Positions 49,640 through 62,268 of a stretch of DNA of 64,000 nt are shown piece by piece. Below the pieces are notes generated by a model. The model saw only the letters and a program-made list of their open reading frames with translations. It ran no database searches and was not told the origin of the DNA. The first letter of the stretch is position 1. Every line of letters starts with the position of its first letter. This DNA comes from Membranipora membranacea. Taxonomy: Eukaryota > Bryozoa > Gymnolaemata > Cheilostomatida > Membraniporidae. Both the position numbers and the translations under genes were made by a program. The stretch lies in the NCBI GenBank assembly GCA_914767715.1, contig OU612075.1, forward strand, positions 9,734,001 through 9,798,000, given 5' to 3'.

Positions 49640-52600
49640 ATGGCAGCAGCAGAGACTAACGATCAAGCCTTCACGGAATGTGGCTTATGTTTTGTAAATG
49701 ATCAGCTGAAAAGATTGCCCTGTAATCCTGGACACATCTACTGTGTAACATGTCTAACCAAGGATTCAGAGGTTACCAAGATTATAAAATGTCCACTATG
49801 CAGGTAAACTTTCTTTTTTACATTTCATAGCTTGAATTTGTTATTGTAGGCCCTACATAATGATATTGTGGTCAGTTGATGATAATAATTGATAGGCTAT
49901 ATGATTTGTTTATAATTGCTATATGGTCAAGGTGCCAAGTACTGCAGTGGCCTTCAGGTTGCCTTTTATTTTCAGATCAGTATTTGATGAATGTATTGAT
50001 GACATCCCATCAGCAGATGCTCCCTTAGACAAGTTTCTCTGCTGTGATGTTTGTATGAGAAAAGATGATACAAGAGAACTGGCACAGATTTATTGTGTAA
50101 TCTGTCAAAAAAGGTTTTGTACTTCCCATGAGAAGGTAAATGTGCTCAGACTCAGAGAGGATACCTTTGGATATATCCAGGGTAAAGACTGTGAGATCTT
50201 ATGGTTCAAAATTTATTGGTTGTAAGGCAGTAGTTAGTGAATTTAATTATCTCAAAACTAAGCTCCTATATGACCTTAAAATTCTTTTAATGAGTCAACT
50301 AACATTGAGCAGTCCATATCAGCTTTGGATGATTATCTTTTGACTTTATGAGTGTCAGGGCCTTGGTAGAGCTACTTGATAGTTAAATGGAGATTACGAA
50401 TACTAGCCAGTTTCCCCTCTTAATAGAATGATGATATTTTGCTTAATTCTATCATGGCTGGCATGCTCAGCTCCCAGCTGTCTCAATGTAATAGACATTG
50501 ACAATTAAATTCCATGTACTATATAGTATGTATAGGTTTAGGATAATATCCGTCTATTTCTGATGTAACACATTTATTGAAGAGTCACAATGATGCCCTT
50601 GATGACCACATGAGGATAAGGATGGATGAGTATAAGAGAGATTTTAGAAAGATGGAGAAAAGATACTGTGTTAAACATCCTAAGAAGGTTTACTCAATCG
50701 CCTGCGGGAAATGTAGTCGCGTGTTTTGTACTGTCTGTATTGAGAATATGGATACCTGCTCTGATGGTAAATATATAACATGTTTATATTTTTTCCTTAA
50801 GGACTACCCAAAGAAGTGTTGTTTCTTTTATTGCACTTGAGAATGTGACATCATAATGCAGAGAATGGGAGTTACCTTACCTTATGGAGGCACTTTTTCC
50901 ACCATCAATAATTCATGCTAAGTAGAACAATGAATTTTTTTACCGTTCAATTCTGATAAAACTTTATTCTAAGTAACTTCCAAAACTATAACATTTATTT
51001 GTCTTTGAGTTGTCTTTAACATATAGTTTAAAGTGGTCGGAGTGATAGTTAAAGCTACTGTATCATTGACTTGGAGACCCTAAGTTTTACAGAATTAGAT
51101 AATTTAATGAAAGAAAGTGTGCCCCAACACCGTACCCTGATTGTCAATGAGAGATAAAAATAGTAACACAAGCAATGTTAATGATTTACATTCCTCCAGG
51201 TAATAACCACAACCTGAGGGCAATAAGTAGTTTGGTTACTCTGCTCACTGACTTGGTGAATGAGAAGAAAGTATGGATATATGATAAGGAGGAGCACCTG
51301 TTAGGAATGTCGAAACAACTGACAGCTGTCATATCCAACTGGGATACAGAGACACAAGAGATGATTGAGAAGTTGCATGAAGCCAGAGATAAACATGTAG
51401 GTGTAGCATTCGGAGGATCTTTGTGTTGTTGAAATGACAGTTTCAATTTAGGCTTACCTCATGTTCTTGTCAATAATTATTGTAAGACCTCCCATATCCC
51501 AGCTGATTATATGGAGTTCTCTACTCAGTCTTTATGGGAACATTACTCCCAGATGCATTCAGAGAAGCAGGTAGTTCGTGACACATCCCTGAGAGAACTA
51601 CCAGATATGGTATGAATGCCTATAGAGGAAGACATAAGACCTTTAGGCCTGTACATGACACAATGTGTTGCCGTTGGTACCAAATTTTTTATGTCCCGTC
51701 CTGCCCGAGTAAAACAAGTAAAACTAATCTTGGTTAAAATCGCACGGTATAGTCACTCACGGCATTGCGAAAAATGGGCGGCATAATAGTGGGTGCCTTA
51801 GGGGCTAGGCCGCAATTTCTGCACCATTTTGCTCTCAGTTAGTGGGCAGGTCGGAGCACACCTGGGGTCCAACAAGTCCCAGTAGTCAGTGAAGAAACGA
51901 ATGCATGGTTTTGATGTTTACCCCATTAGGTTATGGAGTTGATGCAGAAATATGCTGAGTTAGAGGAGAAATTGATAGACCTCAGAAATCAATCCAGAAT
52001 TGAGATGACGAGTTTTCTGGATGATGAGGTTGGGAGTCTACTTGATAAGCTCAGCAGACAAGTAGCAAAAATAGATACCAGACTTTTCACTTATCATGAG
52101 GTATAAACAACTACATAAAATTTTCTTGGTCTAGGTTAGAAATTAGACTCTTCACTTTTCAAAGACTTTTCTTCTAAATAATAATTCGTCAATAGTATAT
52201 TGTAATTCCCAATGTGATATATAACATCACTTTAATCAAGGTTGAAAATAAATTACTCCTTGCTTTGATGCACAGACAATATCTATTCATCTACTTTCCT
52301 CATTGATCACAATAATGTTCTCCTTCTTGCTTTGAAAGAATAGTAATGGCTAAAGAAAATGTTGAGTAATCATATTGTTCGTATATCATCGGAAAGCTGT
52401 CGATGTCAAGAATGCAAAAAAACCCATTTTTAGTGTCGCATGACGTCTTCATTGGTTTGTGCCATAACTGTACCTCAAGTCTCATCATCTCAACTGAATG
52501 TCATTATATTCTACCAGGTAGACGTTGCAGGAGGATACAAAGAGACAGAGAAACTTATAGATGAACTGATGAATATGAAGATCCCTCAATATAAACCTTC

Positions 52601-54078
52601 ATCTAATCATGTCCAGCTCTCTGATACAGGTATTCACGTTATTATAAGCTCCAATCGCAATTCCAAGCTAGATGAGGCATGTTGAAAGACTTTTATTTGT
52701 TCTGATTGCCAATGCGCGTATGAACCCCTTCTAAAACAGGCACACATTAGGGTTGTGTCATGCCTAAGATACTAACTTGAGAACTACTTGTCCCACTTTT
52801 TTGATTTTTCATTGTTATTGTAGCTAAAGATTTGTATAGTGGAATAAAAGCAGCCGAAACAATGCAGCTTCATGATGTTATGGTATCATTCATTCTGTTC
52901 ACACTTTTGTTCTAAACTTTGTAAGGAGGCATTAACTGAGTGGCATTTTTTCCTTTACTTTATAGATTACGGAGACATTCAGCTTGCTCTTCAAATTTGC
53001 CAATCATCCCAAAATCCCATCAATCTGCCCACCTTAGTCTTAGTCAATCTTGACCCTCCGACTTCTATGGAATTAGTCAGTACTGTCCAATTCTCTTCAT
53101 CAGTTCACTCTGTAACCAAATATCAAAATTACTTATACACTGGCCTTGATAATAATACCATAATGAGAGCTCATGAACCTGTAAATACTAGTTCACTTTC
53201 TCAGCTTGTGAATGTAGGTGGTTGGGTATCCAGTATCCAAGTGTATAACAATGAGCTGTATGTGTTATCACGTAGCACCAATAAGGTTTATGTGTATGAC
53301 TTGGCGGGTAGACTTAAAAGGTCCTGGTCCCATAACGGTAACAGTGGTTACTTTAATAAGCTTAGGGTGGTCAATGAGAAGGTGGTTGTTCCAGATGGAG
53401 CATCACAGTCGCTAACAGTGTACACTCTTCAAGGCCAGCTAATGAAGCAGGTTAAAGTTCCTGGTATGACAAGTTACTGTAAAGCTTTAGCTGTATGTGG
53501 AGATGACTCTGTTATCTTATCTGACCGCGGCGCAAACAGTGTACTCAGAGTGAACATAGACAGTGGAGAGGTGATGTGGACATCTAAACATGTAAACGAA
53601 CCTCAAGGAGTCGTCTGCTACAAGGACAGATATGTACTCGTGACTAACCTTAACGCTGAAACAAAGATATGGATACTGGATATGGAGACAGGTTAGTTCA
53701 TGATTGGCTAAACCACATAATTGTGTTTTCTGCATTATTGTCTGACGTTTTACCTTCATGGATAGGAAGCAGAAATGATTAGGCATTCAATTTGTATGAA
53801 AACCTGCTGAAGTCATATTCATGATGCATTGCAGTAAATGCGACACAAAACTTTGGTAAAATTGGAGCAGCTTTATTTCACTGTTATAGCTTGAAGTACA
53901 GGTATTTCATGACATTCCATTTCCATTGTTCTACCTTTCAGGAGAGAAGGTAGGTGAAGTTTGTGGAGAGACCGGACATCGTATTTCACACTTTGACCTC
54001 GATGTTTGTGATGACACCCTGATTATTGCTAAATATAATCGGAGGACAGTACAGTATTACAAGCTCAACTCAGCATGA
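49640..54078 (+). CDS. TRIM-like RING/B-box/coiled-coil/beta-propeller E3 ligase, copy 3
   Basis: Eight in-frame exons: 49640-49803, 49976-50135, 50583-50766, 51200-51396, 51930-52100, 52518-52629, 52966-53691, 53942-54078, giving 616 aa. All RING and B-box zinc ligands are present. It is closest to copy 2: it shares QKRFC in B-box 1, the weak exon 3 acceptor ttgaag, the 336-bp intron 6, and LPTLVLVNL at the propeller start. The final exon differs from every other copy (GETGHRISHF in place of GETRYYDQHF), and propeller loops differ too (SRSTNKV, MTSYCKA). No disabling change is seen. Confidence 0.87.
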
Positions 54079-54693
54079 TATGAGCTAAGAGAAGCTCAAC
54101 ATTGTTTCTAATCCATCCATAATCTGTATTAGTCTACTAGCAACATGGTGAAGGTCATGTGGGTCAACATTGTTGATGAGGATGAGGACAATAAAATCCC
54201 CATTTGTGCGTTAAATATTTAAATCATCTCAAATTATTCTTGCGACTTACTTGCATGCAAAGTCTTGACTATGTAATATGTGTAGCTCTACTAACAGCAT
54301 AGTGAAGGACAAGAGGGTCAACATTGTTGCCATCAGATTTCCTGTTATGAGCTTACGGTCAGGCACTTGCATATCCACTTAATGTTTTGGCCTTGTTTCT
54401 TTCAGTCCTACCCATAAAAATAAGCATACCTACATTTATATATAATATTATGATTATGTCCTACCCAGAAGATATTTTGCACATTTATGTGTGTAGTCTT
54501 CTTGCTGATCGATATTGCTGATATGGATTTCACGTTACTAGCTTGACTCGCATATTCACTTAATGTTTTGGCCCTGTTTTTTTTCAGTCGGAGCCATTAT
54601 GATGAACATTAATACATTTATATATAATGTTCATAGCCCTACCTGGAAGGTATTTTGCATTGTGATTTTTTTAACTCACCATTGTGTGGCTCA

Positions 54694-54699
54694 AATAAA
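54694..54699 (+). promoter_or_regulatory. Candidate polyadenylation signal of TRIM copy 3
   Basis: AATAAA about 615 bp after the stop, at the same relative place as behind the other TRIM copies, followed by gtcttatttgtc. The unit-type sequence continues only to about 54917. Confidence 0.4.
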
Positions 54700-55903
54700 G
54701 TCTTATTTGTCTCATTATTGTTCCCTATCTGATAAGTCATGACGATGAGCCATAAACATACAAATCAGAATATAGACTATAAGATAGTCTAGCTTAATTA
54801 TTCATGTCTGTTATAGAATAAGAATAATTGTGTTCTGATGTGCTATTTACACAATTTCCTCTGCGATGTTATGTCAGGCTTGATACAACTGAACATTGTG
54901 ATGATCAAATCTTACAAAACATCAACATTTTGTTGCAAATTCAGTGCACCTGGTGTTTTTTGGTAATCATGGTATCATGATTTATTTATTTACACCAGGA
55001 TATATATCCTTACACTTTGATAAAATTTGGACATGTACAGTCAACAATACCATCTATGGGAAGGCTTAGGCTTGCACAGTGTAAGGAGTTAATTTATTAT
55101 GTATTTTGGCACAGAGTTGATTGATTTCCTCACTCTAGGTCTATTACAAAATAATTAAATGGTCTGCATCAACTCAGTGGTACAAAAAGAGGAATGAAAT
55201 AAACAAATTCCTTTGCGCTGCTTATGGTGATTCATTAATTCATCCATGCGTTGTCATTCACTGAAGCTATCTAAAATGGTCCTCACAACTTTTTTGGAAA
55301 TCAAACAACATAGAAAATGATAAAACCATCTCATCTGAACAGCTTCCCAACATTTATGATGCAGACCAAGGTATGGAATAGCCTACTTGATTGCCTGACT
55401 TGCTAACAGTGGTATACTAAATTTTCACCATCAGCCTCAGCCTGTCTTAACAACTAAGCTTTTAGGAGGGGGAACTCGTTTGCAAGAGTTGAGAGCTGTG
55501 ACGCCCCACAACAAAGCTTGTCAAGACAGGCTACACCCACATCAGCCCCTCCCTTTGGTTTGAGATGGAGGCAACAATCCTGGCCATCCTCGCATTTAAA
55601 TATGGGGACATGAGGCAATAATCCCTCCCCTTTTGACTGGCGTGAGGGAAGGTGAATATGCATGACATTGTCAAAATATAAATGAGATTTGTAGTGATAT
55701 GACAAGTGATGAAACGCAAAATAAATAGTTTATTTTGAGGAAACTCTCATATCCTCTAGTCACATACCGTCATGGTTGGAGTGGCGGTAAACATATTCTT
55801 AGATCACATATTATGACCGCACTATCAACTCGGCGAAACAGCTTACTCATCAACTTGGCAGGGAAATGATCAGGAAATGTTTCTCATACCTCTTTTTTTC
55901 TGA

Positions 55904-55911
55904 CTATATAT
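55904..55911 (+). promoter_or_regulatory. Candidate TATA box of the WAP-domain gene
   Basis: ctatatatg lies about 90 bp upstream of the start codon at 55995. The distance would suit a short 5' leader. It is called only from sequence and position. Confidence 0.3.
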
Positions 55912-55994
55912 GAAGCGGGTGCAGTTTCTCATGATAGTAATTTTAAAAAACTTTGATGGTAGCGGACTTTTTCAAAACTGAAGAGGTTGAAGAA

Positions 55995-57962
55995 ATGAGT
56001 CTCAAATTTATTATTGGCTGCACTGTGGTGGTTTACATGATCGGCACTGTCACAAGCCAAGGTAAGGATAAAAATGAGGAACGATTTTTATATTTAACAA
56101 TGCGATTCTTATTGGAAATAATATATCCACTAAGATTCTTAATGGAAATACCATGAAAAACATTAATAATGATGAATTGTTGCTAACAATAAAAATATAC
56201 ATATATAAATATTGCTCTTTAGTGCTTCAAAAATGGCAAAAATAAGTGATACATGAGATATAGATCGATGACGGTGAGGTGTTATATAAACACATCTATC
56301 TGCAGTCTGCACTGTTTTTAGCTCTCTGCAAAGACTTATTAGATCATCAAATACTCTATCAACTTTAAATGGACAACTTATCAATTATGACTTTTATCAA
56401 AAGACAACTTTTAAAAGACAACTAATGCCAAGTTATTTAACATACAAAGTCATCAACCTATGCCCTGACACTGCTCCGAAGTTCAGGTGTTGATAGCACT
56501 GCAATAGCACTGTTCTATATAAGGCAAGGATACTATGATCCGTTCTGTCGTTTGCCTGTCCTGTGTGGTACCCATATCTGAGTAAAACTAATATAGATAA
56601 ACTTGAAAGTTTTGAAAGGATGTGCACAAGAAGAATTTTACCCCTTACAGACAATTATGATGAAAGACTGTCCAAACTTAATATTGAAGAACTTCGTGTA
56701 CATTTAAATGTCTTAAGTCTACGATATGTTTCTAAAGTTCAATCCTACGAGGACCATGTTTGCAATGATTTGCTTCAGCTGTCTCAGCATGTTGGAAGGA
56801 CAGCATATTATGATAAACTGCTGTTTAAAAAATTAATTTAATTCCATTCCTTCTTTTTCACACGGCCGAATTTGTCAAGATAGATTGGTCGGTGATGAAA
56901 AAAAATTAATTATTTAGGTAAAAAAAATGTTCTCTTCAACCACTATTAGCTCAATTCACATTCATTTACATATTGTTTTTTTTCTTTCTTCTCTCGGCAC
57001 AAAACGAAAAGCATTTTTTTTTCTTTAAAATTATTACGATGCCGAAAGCATAATAAATCAAATACATATTTTCTTTTTTAGCCGGCTTCGACGGACAAAT
57101 TGGTCTCCCGCCTCGTGTACCTGGTGACCCTCCAGGCTTCGACGCCACTCCAGCTCCAGCTCGTTCGCCGTTCTTCGGATGCTCTGCTACCAACGTCTGC
57201 TTCTGTCCTGTGTTTGTGTCGTCATGTCCACATAGATGCGCTGGAGGTAGATATCAGGCTGATCAGACAAACGATGGGTGTTTGTTTGAAGACTGCAGAT
57301 GTCGTAAGTCTCTACTTAGACCAAGTTTAACCCTAAGATCATTTCTCGAGTTCAACTATTTTATAAAAAGTGGTGCACATGTAATTGTCTCGGTGTGTAA
57401 TACTAGCTTGGGCAGGCTGTTTGGAGATAGACATGGACACGCCCTGACAGCCTGCCCAGAAATTATCATTCTTTTAACTTATTTAAAAATGATTTCTCTT
57501 TTGAGTTTCAATAAATCAAGTATTATTAGCCAAATTGCCAAAAAGAAGTTTGTGACGAGGCACCTACTCGCTGGTCAGTAACAATTTATCTTCCTACTAG
57601 TGAATAGAGTGCAAATCTGTATCAATATAAATATATAATATATCAATATAATGTGAGATTTACAATTATAAACAAACAGCATAGCTGACAAAGCATGAAA
57701 GTCAGACTAGATTGTACACAGGATTGAAGCTTATTAAAAAATTTTCAAGTAATTACCTGTAAATTTAGAGCCGGGAGTAGCTAAACTCAAACTGGGCCGC
57801 TGTCCAAACTTCAGGCCTTACAGATACATGTTTCGCCAAGATCTTCTTTGTGAGACCGACTCAGATTGCTCTGGTGCTGACAAATGCTGCCAAGTAGGAA
57901 CGGACACCCGTCTGCAGTGTCTAGCTGCTCTACCAGAACGGCCAACAACAGGAAGGAAATGA
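55995..57962 (+). CDS. Secreted cysteine-rich WAP-domain protein (putative protease inhibitor or matrix protein)
   Basis: Three exons join in frame: 55995-56061, 57082-57303, 57769-57962, with consensus splice sites, giving 160 aa. Residues 1-22 form a signal peptide (MSLKFIIGCTVVVYMIGTVTS). Residues 24-52 are Pro/Gly-rich. Residues 56-96 carry eight cysteines in an antistasin-like pattern (CPHRC..G...D....GC....C.C). Residues 102-147 form a WAP-like four-disulfide-core domain: KLGRCP, C124, D127-S-D-C130, K135-C-C, C147. It has six rather than the usual eight cysteines, so it may be derived. Such proteins are extracellular serine-protease inhibitors, antimicrobials or biomineral matrix proteins. 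An alternative in-frame ATG at 55956 would put a charged stretch before the signal peptide, so 55995 is preferred. Intron 1 contains retroelement DNA. Confidence 0.75.
56530..56840 (+). pseudogene. LINE reverse-transcriptase C-terminal fragment
   Basis: Within intron 1 of the WAP gene, a frame reads WYPYLSKTNIDKLESFERMC, then TRRILPLTDNYDERLSKLNI and an LRVHLNVLSLRYVSKVQSYED-like tail. This pattern (W.PYL..I..LE..QR..TR.I.....Y..RL..L) is typical of the region after the polymerase domain in CR1/Jockey-type non-LTR retrotransposon ORF2 proteins. Only the 3' tip of ORF2 is present; the rest is missing, as in 5'-truncated LINE copies. Confidence 0.6.
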
Positions 57963-57965
57963 GAA

Positions 57966-58190
57966 GCCGGCCCGTAGTTCTAGGGGAGGCAGGGAGGCAC
58001 TGCCTCCCCTAGAAAGCTAGATATAATAGCTTAAAACACTATAATTGAAAAATCCATGTCAGAATCAACTCATCTGGGATTTCCATTCGCTAATAACATG
58101 CCTCAAATTGCTTATAGAACCGCTCCAGGTGAAGTTTTGGACTCGCCTCAAACTTTTGCCTCCCCTACCATTTTTTCTATTCTACGGTCC
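57966..58190. mobile_element. Putative MITE just after the WAP gene stop
   Basis: The left end has ccgtag followed by ctaggggaggcag, which pairs perfectly with ctgcctcccctag at once downstream (hairpin 57977-58013). The right end contains tgcctccccta and then ctacggtcc, the inverse of the left ccgtag...taggggaggca. This resembles a small inverted-repeat element lying in the 3' untranslated region. Exact ends and a target duplication are not clear. Confidence 0.4.
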
Positions 58191-60136
58191 TGCGACGGAC
58201 GCGATTTCTTCTGAATGACATTCGCTCGCTTTATTTGTTGTACCTGTTTATACAACTGGATTATATGTATACAATATATGAATTCACTGAAGATAATGCT
58301 TTTAGTCAATATTCACTGTGCGATTTTTGATAGCTAAACAAGAGAAGATAACTTCTATATATAGTTGTCCATGATAAGAAATAATATATATTCCATGTTT
58401 ATTCTGGAGAAGAATAAGTCCTTAGGACTTGTACCCAGAAAACAGCAAAATTGATAAAAAATATGGTGTAGAATTAAAAAGACATGTAACTAAAAATCAA
58501 GAACAATGACAGGTAAAATTACAAAGTACACACAGACATTAATTAGCAATAAAGCATTACACAAGTTAATACACAATGGCTAGTAAAAGAAAAGTTAGAA
58601 CAATGCAGCAGTAGGCTACTTAAAAGAAATGATAAGAACTGACTCATTAATTGAGAAGTTTGAGGACGTGGCTCCGAGTGGCATTTTTGGTGGGGGGAAC
58701 AGTTCCCCCCACTCCACAAAGCTAGTTAAGACAGGCTATATCCTATACAGCTACATGTAGTCCCACTTAACAGGTTACCACTAGACCGAGTTTGATCCAG
58801 TTCACTTGCATTCGGAATTGCGTCCTCTGCTGATCAGCCACATGATATAAGTGGAAAGTGCGCAAACTGGAATGCATGCAAACAATCTGCTTGATATCAT
58901 TTTTACTGGTTGTTGTTCATGGATTTTTTCAATTGTTTTATGCGTAGAATATGGGGTCTTTTGCAATAACCTAATTCTGTTGACACATCCTCATTTTGAA
59001 TCAAAATTAATTTGTAATTCACCCACACATACCTGGGGGGGCGTCGGACGGTCGATGTCTGGGGGGGGGACTCAGACTAGGGTTAATAATGAATCAGATA
59101 CAAGTTGGTGTATTTCCTCGGCGGTGAGATATAGATATAGTGTTGAGCTAAGTCACTACCTGTGCAGATCCAAGTTTTGGATGAGATTTTGTTGCTGCGA
59201 GTCGCATCGTAGTTAATTGTGTGTTGTTGTGAGGTCAATTTGTTTTATATATACTTTATTATGTTCACCTACCATTGTATCGTGACAAATGAGGCTGTGT
59301 GAAAAAGAAGGAGGAATGGTAATAGTAGATCACTGCACACATGATCATTGTAGGATCGGAGCGATGGACTTCATTGCTCATTATTTTCCCAACCAACTTT
59401 TGCAATAATAGATAATGAAAAATTTAGATTGTTATTACTACATTGATGGCTCCGTGATGCAATTTGATGCACAGTTTATTGATAGAGACTCAGACTTCAG
59501 ATCGAGATATAACTGTTTCTGTGTGAGGTATCAGATTGGTGAACTAACCGAAATGCTCGGATTGAAACAACCGATTTACAGAATGTTCGCACCTAGAAAA
59601 GGTGACACATGATACCAGAAGGCGTTGTAATCATTGTCAGTTTACCGATTTAATATAGCCTTTGTTATTAAAATAATGTTTCTGGCTATTTATGTCAAGT
59701 AGAAGCACTTGCCCTCCGCCATTACAACTTATATAATTACTAAATAAAAATTTACTGCTATTTTGTAAATTCCTTACTGGTTACAAGCGCTCTGGTTTTT
59801 CTATCTATCTCTCTTTCTCTCTCTACAGTATGAATTTGTTTTACAATAACCTAAATCTATTGACACATCCTCATATTAAATCATAATTTATTTAAACTTC
59901 ACTCACACATCTCTGTGTGTATGATGAATCAGGCACAAGCAGGTGTATTTCCTCAATGGCTAGGTACAAGAGTTAATGAGCTCAATCAATACAGAGCACA
60001 GGTTATTTGTATAAGGCTCAAATATTAGGATCCAACACTTGGTGTCAGGCAGGATCTGCCGGAATGTGTGAAATATATCAAACTAATTTGATTTACCAGA
60101 ACCTGGTACTGCGGTAATAAATAACCGTAACACAAG
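58191..60136. other. Non-coding DNA, no gene recognised
   Basis: AT-rich sequence with a G-rich patch (59034-59068), a pyrimidine microsatellite (tctatctatctctctttctctctct near 59798-59825), and a copy of the motif aaagctagttaagacaggct near 58718, also seen near 55513. Short open frames such as 59415-59612 match no family known to me. Confidence 0.4.
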
Positions 60137-60200
60137 GACCAAAGACATGCCCCCTGTGTTGGGGAAGGATCAACCAGGTCATGGAAGTTTTACATAAATA
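60137..60200 (+). pseudogene. Remnant of a fourth RNF26-like gene (last 64 bp)
   Basis: The sequence corresponds to the end of RNF26-like exon 7: it reads KTCPLCWGRINQVMEV and then shifts frame because one T of the gtttttaca run is lost. Everything upstream of this point in the gene is gone. The CPLCW codon is shared with copy C. It marks the right breakpoint of the foreign segment. Confidence 0.75.
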
Positions 60201-62268
60201 TCATGTAATTATCTTTAGACATGATATTTGTATACATTTTTTTACAATGCTATTGCACCAGTGGTGTCCAATTAAAAATGCCGACTTAAACATCTAAGAA
60301 TGATAACTGCAAAGAGCTTTGATAGATTTGTGTCTTTGTTCTTTATCTCTTTGGGGAATCGCCGTTGGACTACCCTTTTGGGCAATCTTTATTTTGCAAT
60401 AATCTACCTCAATTTTTGTTTAAGAGTCCTTTTGTTTCATTTTAATTAAGAACGTAGTGAAGAGAGGCTTTAAATCTGCCAAATAATATTTTTATATTAA
60501 ATATATTAGGTTTCAAACCAAAACCACACAAACAGTGTCCTAACTCCCACGAGTGATCACATCCCCCAAACTCATTCCCTCACTGAGATACCACATAGTC
60601 GGGTATTCAGTCAGTTTAAGCTGTTCACCTTCAGAAGCTCGGCATGTTTTAACCGGTATACGAAAATGTTGTTACATGCATCGGTCATTGATATTACCGA
60701 GTGCCAAGTGTCATCTTGGAAAAGAAAGGCAGTTTTGTATTCAGGTGTGTCAGGTGACCATCCTTCCAGCAAATAGGCTGACAAAATATTTCCACCTTGA
60801 AGGAAGTGGAACCTGCATCCCTCACGTTTGGCCAAAACGCCTGAAGAAAATCCATGAAGCCCTGCATCAGTTCTATCTGACAGTGCAAGTGAAAAGAAGT
60901 CATCAAACATACATGCATCATTGTATACATACAACGTAAAACAGGAACAAGGATTGATGTCTGTTCTAAGGACATTACTCTAACCTGTCAGTTCAACATC
61001 AATCTCTACAAAGCATGATGATGCAAGATCAACTTGTCAATGGGAAAAGTGAATGAGTTCCTGTTTCAATAACTTTGAGTTGTCCCTCTAACAACCAGGG
61101 AACCACAACTCTAGAAAAAAAAGTAATAGAAATGCCTGCGCACTGATATAATAATGATATCCGGATACTGAAGTGAAATTGCCGCAGTTCCTGATTTTGG
61201 GCTTGGTGTGGGTGGGGGGTGGGAAGGATGGAAGCTCTATTTACTTTGGAGTTCCAGGTTTTGAAGTAGTTGAATTCATTGTCATACTAGAAACACTTTG
61301 TGATTGGTTGAATCATATTGTTTTGATGTTGCTTGGAAATCATACTACTGCCACCCCTACCAAGCCCAAAATCAGGAACTGCGGCAGTCCTATGGCTCCA
61401 CCTACCTGACTGTGGTGAAATTCTTCTTACTGTGGGTAGACTTCATAATTATTATACTTATAATCAGGAGTAAGTATCAGAATTGAATTGAGTGTAACGT
61501 GATGGGTGATGACCTTATAAGTTTGTGTATATAAATCATTATTGTAGATATTGTCAGAGCAACTAGTAGTAGTACAAATAGTCACAGGTCTACTCAAAAC
61601 TTAACTGCTTGGGCCTCTGTCAAGTGAACTAGTCTGCTGTGTTTGACTGACCTCAAATCCAATCTTTATAGGCCTTGATATGATTGGCACCAGACATTCA
61701 GAGCTAACACATTGGCTACTGCCCCCTCCCCCTGGTTATTGTTGTTTGGAGGTAATTTATGATAGAGAAGATATATTTAACTCTCCTGAGAATCGAAAAT
61801 GCCGCTATCCCGATCAGTGTTGCTTGGAGAACTTCCTCCTAGCTGTTCATGCATACCTCTTTCGATTGATTTAGTCACATGCCGCTCATTCATCAGCATT
61901 CAACTTCAAATCTAAAATCTTTGCCAAGTTCTCCTTAGATGTGCACAGTAAAAAAAAGGAGCTAGATCTAATGCATTAATTACAAGATATTTCAATGTTT
62001 TAAATATTGGTTGTATTTCCTAAGCATGTAATCAGTAGAGGTGCATCATGGGGTGGAGCTGGGATGAGGTAGAAAGAGCATTGCATCAGTACCAAAAGAG
62101 AACAGTTTGTCTTAGAAATCTACAGTAGCGGTATTGTGATGAATCTGTATCAAGTTTGCCTGATTTCTCTGTGAAATCTTGATTGATTGGACTTCACCCT
62201 CAGTGGTATTATCAGAATTCATGTATTTTTGAAAGAGGATGCGTTCCATAATTTTCCGGCTGTGAAAA
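60201..62268. other. Spacer of unit 4 with minus-strand relic
   Basis: Very close to 14552-16700 of unit 1. The minus-strand relic lies at about 60611-61109 (a 107-codon open frame with LEGWSPDTPEYKTAFLFQDD, plus the same upstream TAG and frame change as unit 1). The 5' flank of TRIM copy 4 follows. Confidence 0.5.
61179..61387. mobile_element. MITE with long perfect terminal inverted repeats (unit 4)
   Basis: The same element as at 15567-15796, about 20 bp shorter through an internal deletion. The shared insertion shows that units 1 and 4 descend from one copy. Confidence 0.7.

Larger units (their letters stand above)
54918..60136. other. Non-array segment replacing the 5' part of unit 4
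   Basis: Array sequence stops abruptly after cttacaaaac (54917) and resumes at about 60137 inside the last exon of an RNF26-like gene. The missing DNA includes the ORF1 relic, palindrome and nearly the whole RNF26 copy. The replacing 5.2 kb has its own gene (55995-57962), a reverse-transcriptase scrap, MITE-like and GC-rich stretches, and no similarity to the unit. It may mark an old array edge brought inside by recombination, or an insertion with deletion. Confidence 0.7.

Noticed and set aside
52440-52685. 81-codon frame taken as a separate small gene
   Set aside because: It is exon 6 of TRIM copy 3 plus flanking intron; the exon is 52518-52629.
55454-55705. Minus-strand 83-codon frame near the left edge of the foreign segment
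   Set aside because: Overlaps another frame with unrelated reading, no motif, and contains a dispersed repeat motif (aaagcttgtcaagacaggct).
59415-59612. 65-codon open frame (MKNLDCYYYIDGSVMQFDAQ...)
   Set aside because: Single copy, no splice context, no known motif; cannot be supported as a gene.
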